Assembly: GCA_026713745.1 (NCBI GenBank)
Contig: JAPONU010000435.1
Span: 1 to 5,890 of the forward strand
Direction: 5' to 3'
Source of the DNA: a bacterium
GTDB lineage: Bacteria > Actinomycetota > Acidimicrobiia > Acidimicrobiales > CATQHL01
Length of the DNA: 5,890 nucleotides
The notes under the pieces were generated by a model. The model searched no databases, was not told the origin of the DNA, and saw nothing but the letters and a program-made list of their open reading frames with translations. Each line of letters begins with the position of its first letter. Position 1 is the first letter of the stretch. The position numbers and the translations under genes were made by a program. Shown here piece by piece: positions 4,948-5,890 of this stretch.

Positions 4948-5890
4948 GGCTGATCGGCGGGACGCACCAGCACCGCCAGATTCACCGAGAACTCCAGATC
5001 GCGGCGTTGGCGGTCCACCTTGGTGACTTCGGCCAGCACGCTGTCGCCGGGTACGACCACCTCCCGGGGATGGCGGATGGGGTGCTCGGCGAGTTCCGCG
5101 GTCGGCACGAGGCCCCTGATCCCGTCCCCGACGGTCACGAAGGCCCCGAACGGGGCGAGTGAGTCGATGGTGGCCTGATGCCGCTCGCCGCGGCGAATCG
5201 CCTTGAGAGGGTCGTCGCCGATCCGCAGTGACAGGTCGAGGTTCATCTTGGCGGGAGCGGTGTGGACGACCACCGCCTCCACCTCGTCGCCGACGGTCAC
5301 CACGTCGCTGGGGCGGCGCACCCGGAACCAGCTCAACTCGCTCCGGCGGATGCGGCCCCGCAGGCCTCCCTCGGCAAGTACCAGCGCCCCGAAGTCTTCG
5401 ACCTTCGTGATCCGGACGCGCACCTTGGTCCCCGGGGCAAGCTCGGAGAGTCGCTTCCGGGCGGACTGGCGCTCCCGGGTGCGAAGTGCGGCCTTGCGGG
5501 ACAGGATGCAGCGGCCCTTGAGTTGGTTCACCTCGGTGACCTTGCACTCCACCTCGGTGCCGACGAGCGACTCCAAGTCGTCGTCACCCGCCATTGAGGC
5601 CGGTACGAATGCCCGGATGCCGATGTCCACGGTGAGGCCGGCTGCGACGGCGTCGGTCACGGTGCCGGAGATGATCCGGCCTGTCTTGCGGGCGTCGGTG
5701 GCCAGATCCCAGGCTCGTTGCTGGCGTCCCCAACTCCGCGAGAGCACGATGCGCTGCTTGTGATCCTCTCGGACGAGGACCGCCGCCTCGACGATGTCGC
5801 CCACCTGCACCTCCCCGGTGAGGTCGACGTCCAGTCCTCCGGTCCAGTGGCGACTCCCGATCACGCCGACGCGTCCCGAACCCAGATCCA
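4944..5890 (-). CDS. Ribosomal protein S1-like protein with four S1 RNA-binding repeats (N-terminus outside window)
   Basis: The minus-strand frame is open to the window edge (314 residues visible), so this gene is 5'-truncated here; the GTG at 5864 falls inside the first repeat and is unlikely to be the start. Counting from that GTG: end of repeat 1 to about 43 (D-I-V-E-A-A-V-L-V, then I-V-L-S-R); repeat 2 about 62-123 (G-L-T-V-D-I-G-I-R-A-F-V-P-A-S, then C-I-L-S-R); repeat 3 about 144-213 (V-E-D-F-G-A-L-V, R-S-E-L-S-W); repeat 4 about 226-295 (P-F-G-A-F-V, G-L-V-P-T-A-E-L-A). Order and linkers are colinear with the four repeats of actinobacterial RpsA, but it is divergent and stops soon after repeat 4. 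It probably binds RNA in the cytosol, as an RpsA paralogue or other S1 protein. Whether it is the genome's only S1 cannot be told. It is convergent with guaA, and its stop codon lies in the 36-bp repeat. Confidence 0.85.
   Translation of the reverse strand, partial: DLGSGRVGVIGSRHWTGGLDVDLTGEVQVGDIVEAAVLVREDHKQRIVLSRSWGRQQRAWDLATDARKTGRIISGTVTDAVAAGLTVDIGIRAFVPASMAGDDDLESLVGTEVECKVTEVNQLKGRCILSRKAALRTRERQSARKRLSELAPGTKVRVRITKVEDFGALVLAEGGLRGRIRRSELSWFRVRRPSDVVTVGDEVEAVVVHTAPAKMNLDLSLRIGDDPLKAIRRGERHQATIDSLAPFGAFVTVGDGIRGLVPTAELAEHPIRHPREVVVPGDSVLAEVTKVDRQRRDLEFSVNLAVLVRPADQP

Noticed and set aside
4804..5547. A 247-codon minus-strand frame inside the S1 gene and into the guaA 3' end
   Set aside because: The S1 frame over the same bases has clear domain structure, while this frame is low-complexity and its tail is antisense of guaA.

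Overview
The window is GC-rich, tightly coding DNA with GTG starts and strong G/C third-position bias. It most likely comes from a high-GC actinobacterium. The main support is a CBS-less GuaB3-type IMP dehydrogenase relative, a family found mostly in Actinobacteria and Cyanobacteria, lying directly upstream of guaA. The C-terminal Nudix tail also reads like actinobacterial homologues. Acidimicrobiia would fit, but that is a guess from general sequence style.

Layout. Positions 1-198 hold the C-terminal end of a Nudix hydrolase (CoA pyrophosphatase-like). After a 168-bp gap with one GC-rich hairpin comes a complete PLP-dependent group II (aromatic-L-amino-acid type) decarboxylase at 367-1830. 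A 308-bp non-coding stretch follows (1831-2138). It contains a 13-bp perfect inverted repeat and a chain of adjacent hairpins ending in one that can bury the guaB3 Shine-Dalgarno sequence. guaB3 (2139-3302) and guaA (3299-4849) overlap by 4 bases as GTGA and form one translationally coupled unit. On the minus strand, convergent with guaA, is a divergent ribosomal-protein-S1-like protein with four S1 repeats (4944-5890, N-terminus outside the window).

How the genes work together. GuaB3 and GuaA belong to the guanine branch of purine synthesis (IMP to XMP to GMP). GuaA carries out the XMP to GMP step. GuaB3 resembles the enzyme of the IMP to XMP step but lacks the regulatory CBS domains and the usual flap signature. 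The decarboxylase, Nudix and S1 genes have no evident pathway link to this pair.

The most notable points are two. First, a perfect 36-bp direct repeat starts in the last codons of guaA and recurs 73 bp downstream, where it supplies the stop codon of the S1 gene. This looks like the attL/attR scar of an element that integrated at the guaA 3' end, a known island insertion site. Second, the structured leader of guaB3 has mutually exclusive pairings around its ribosome binding site. Both are proposals from reading the sequence and have not been tested.
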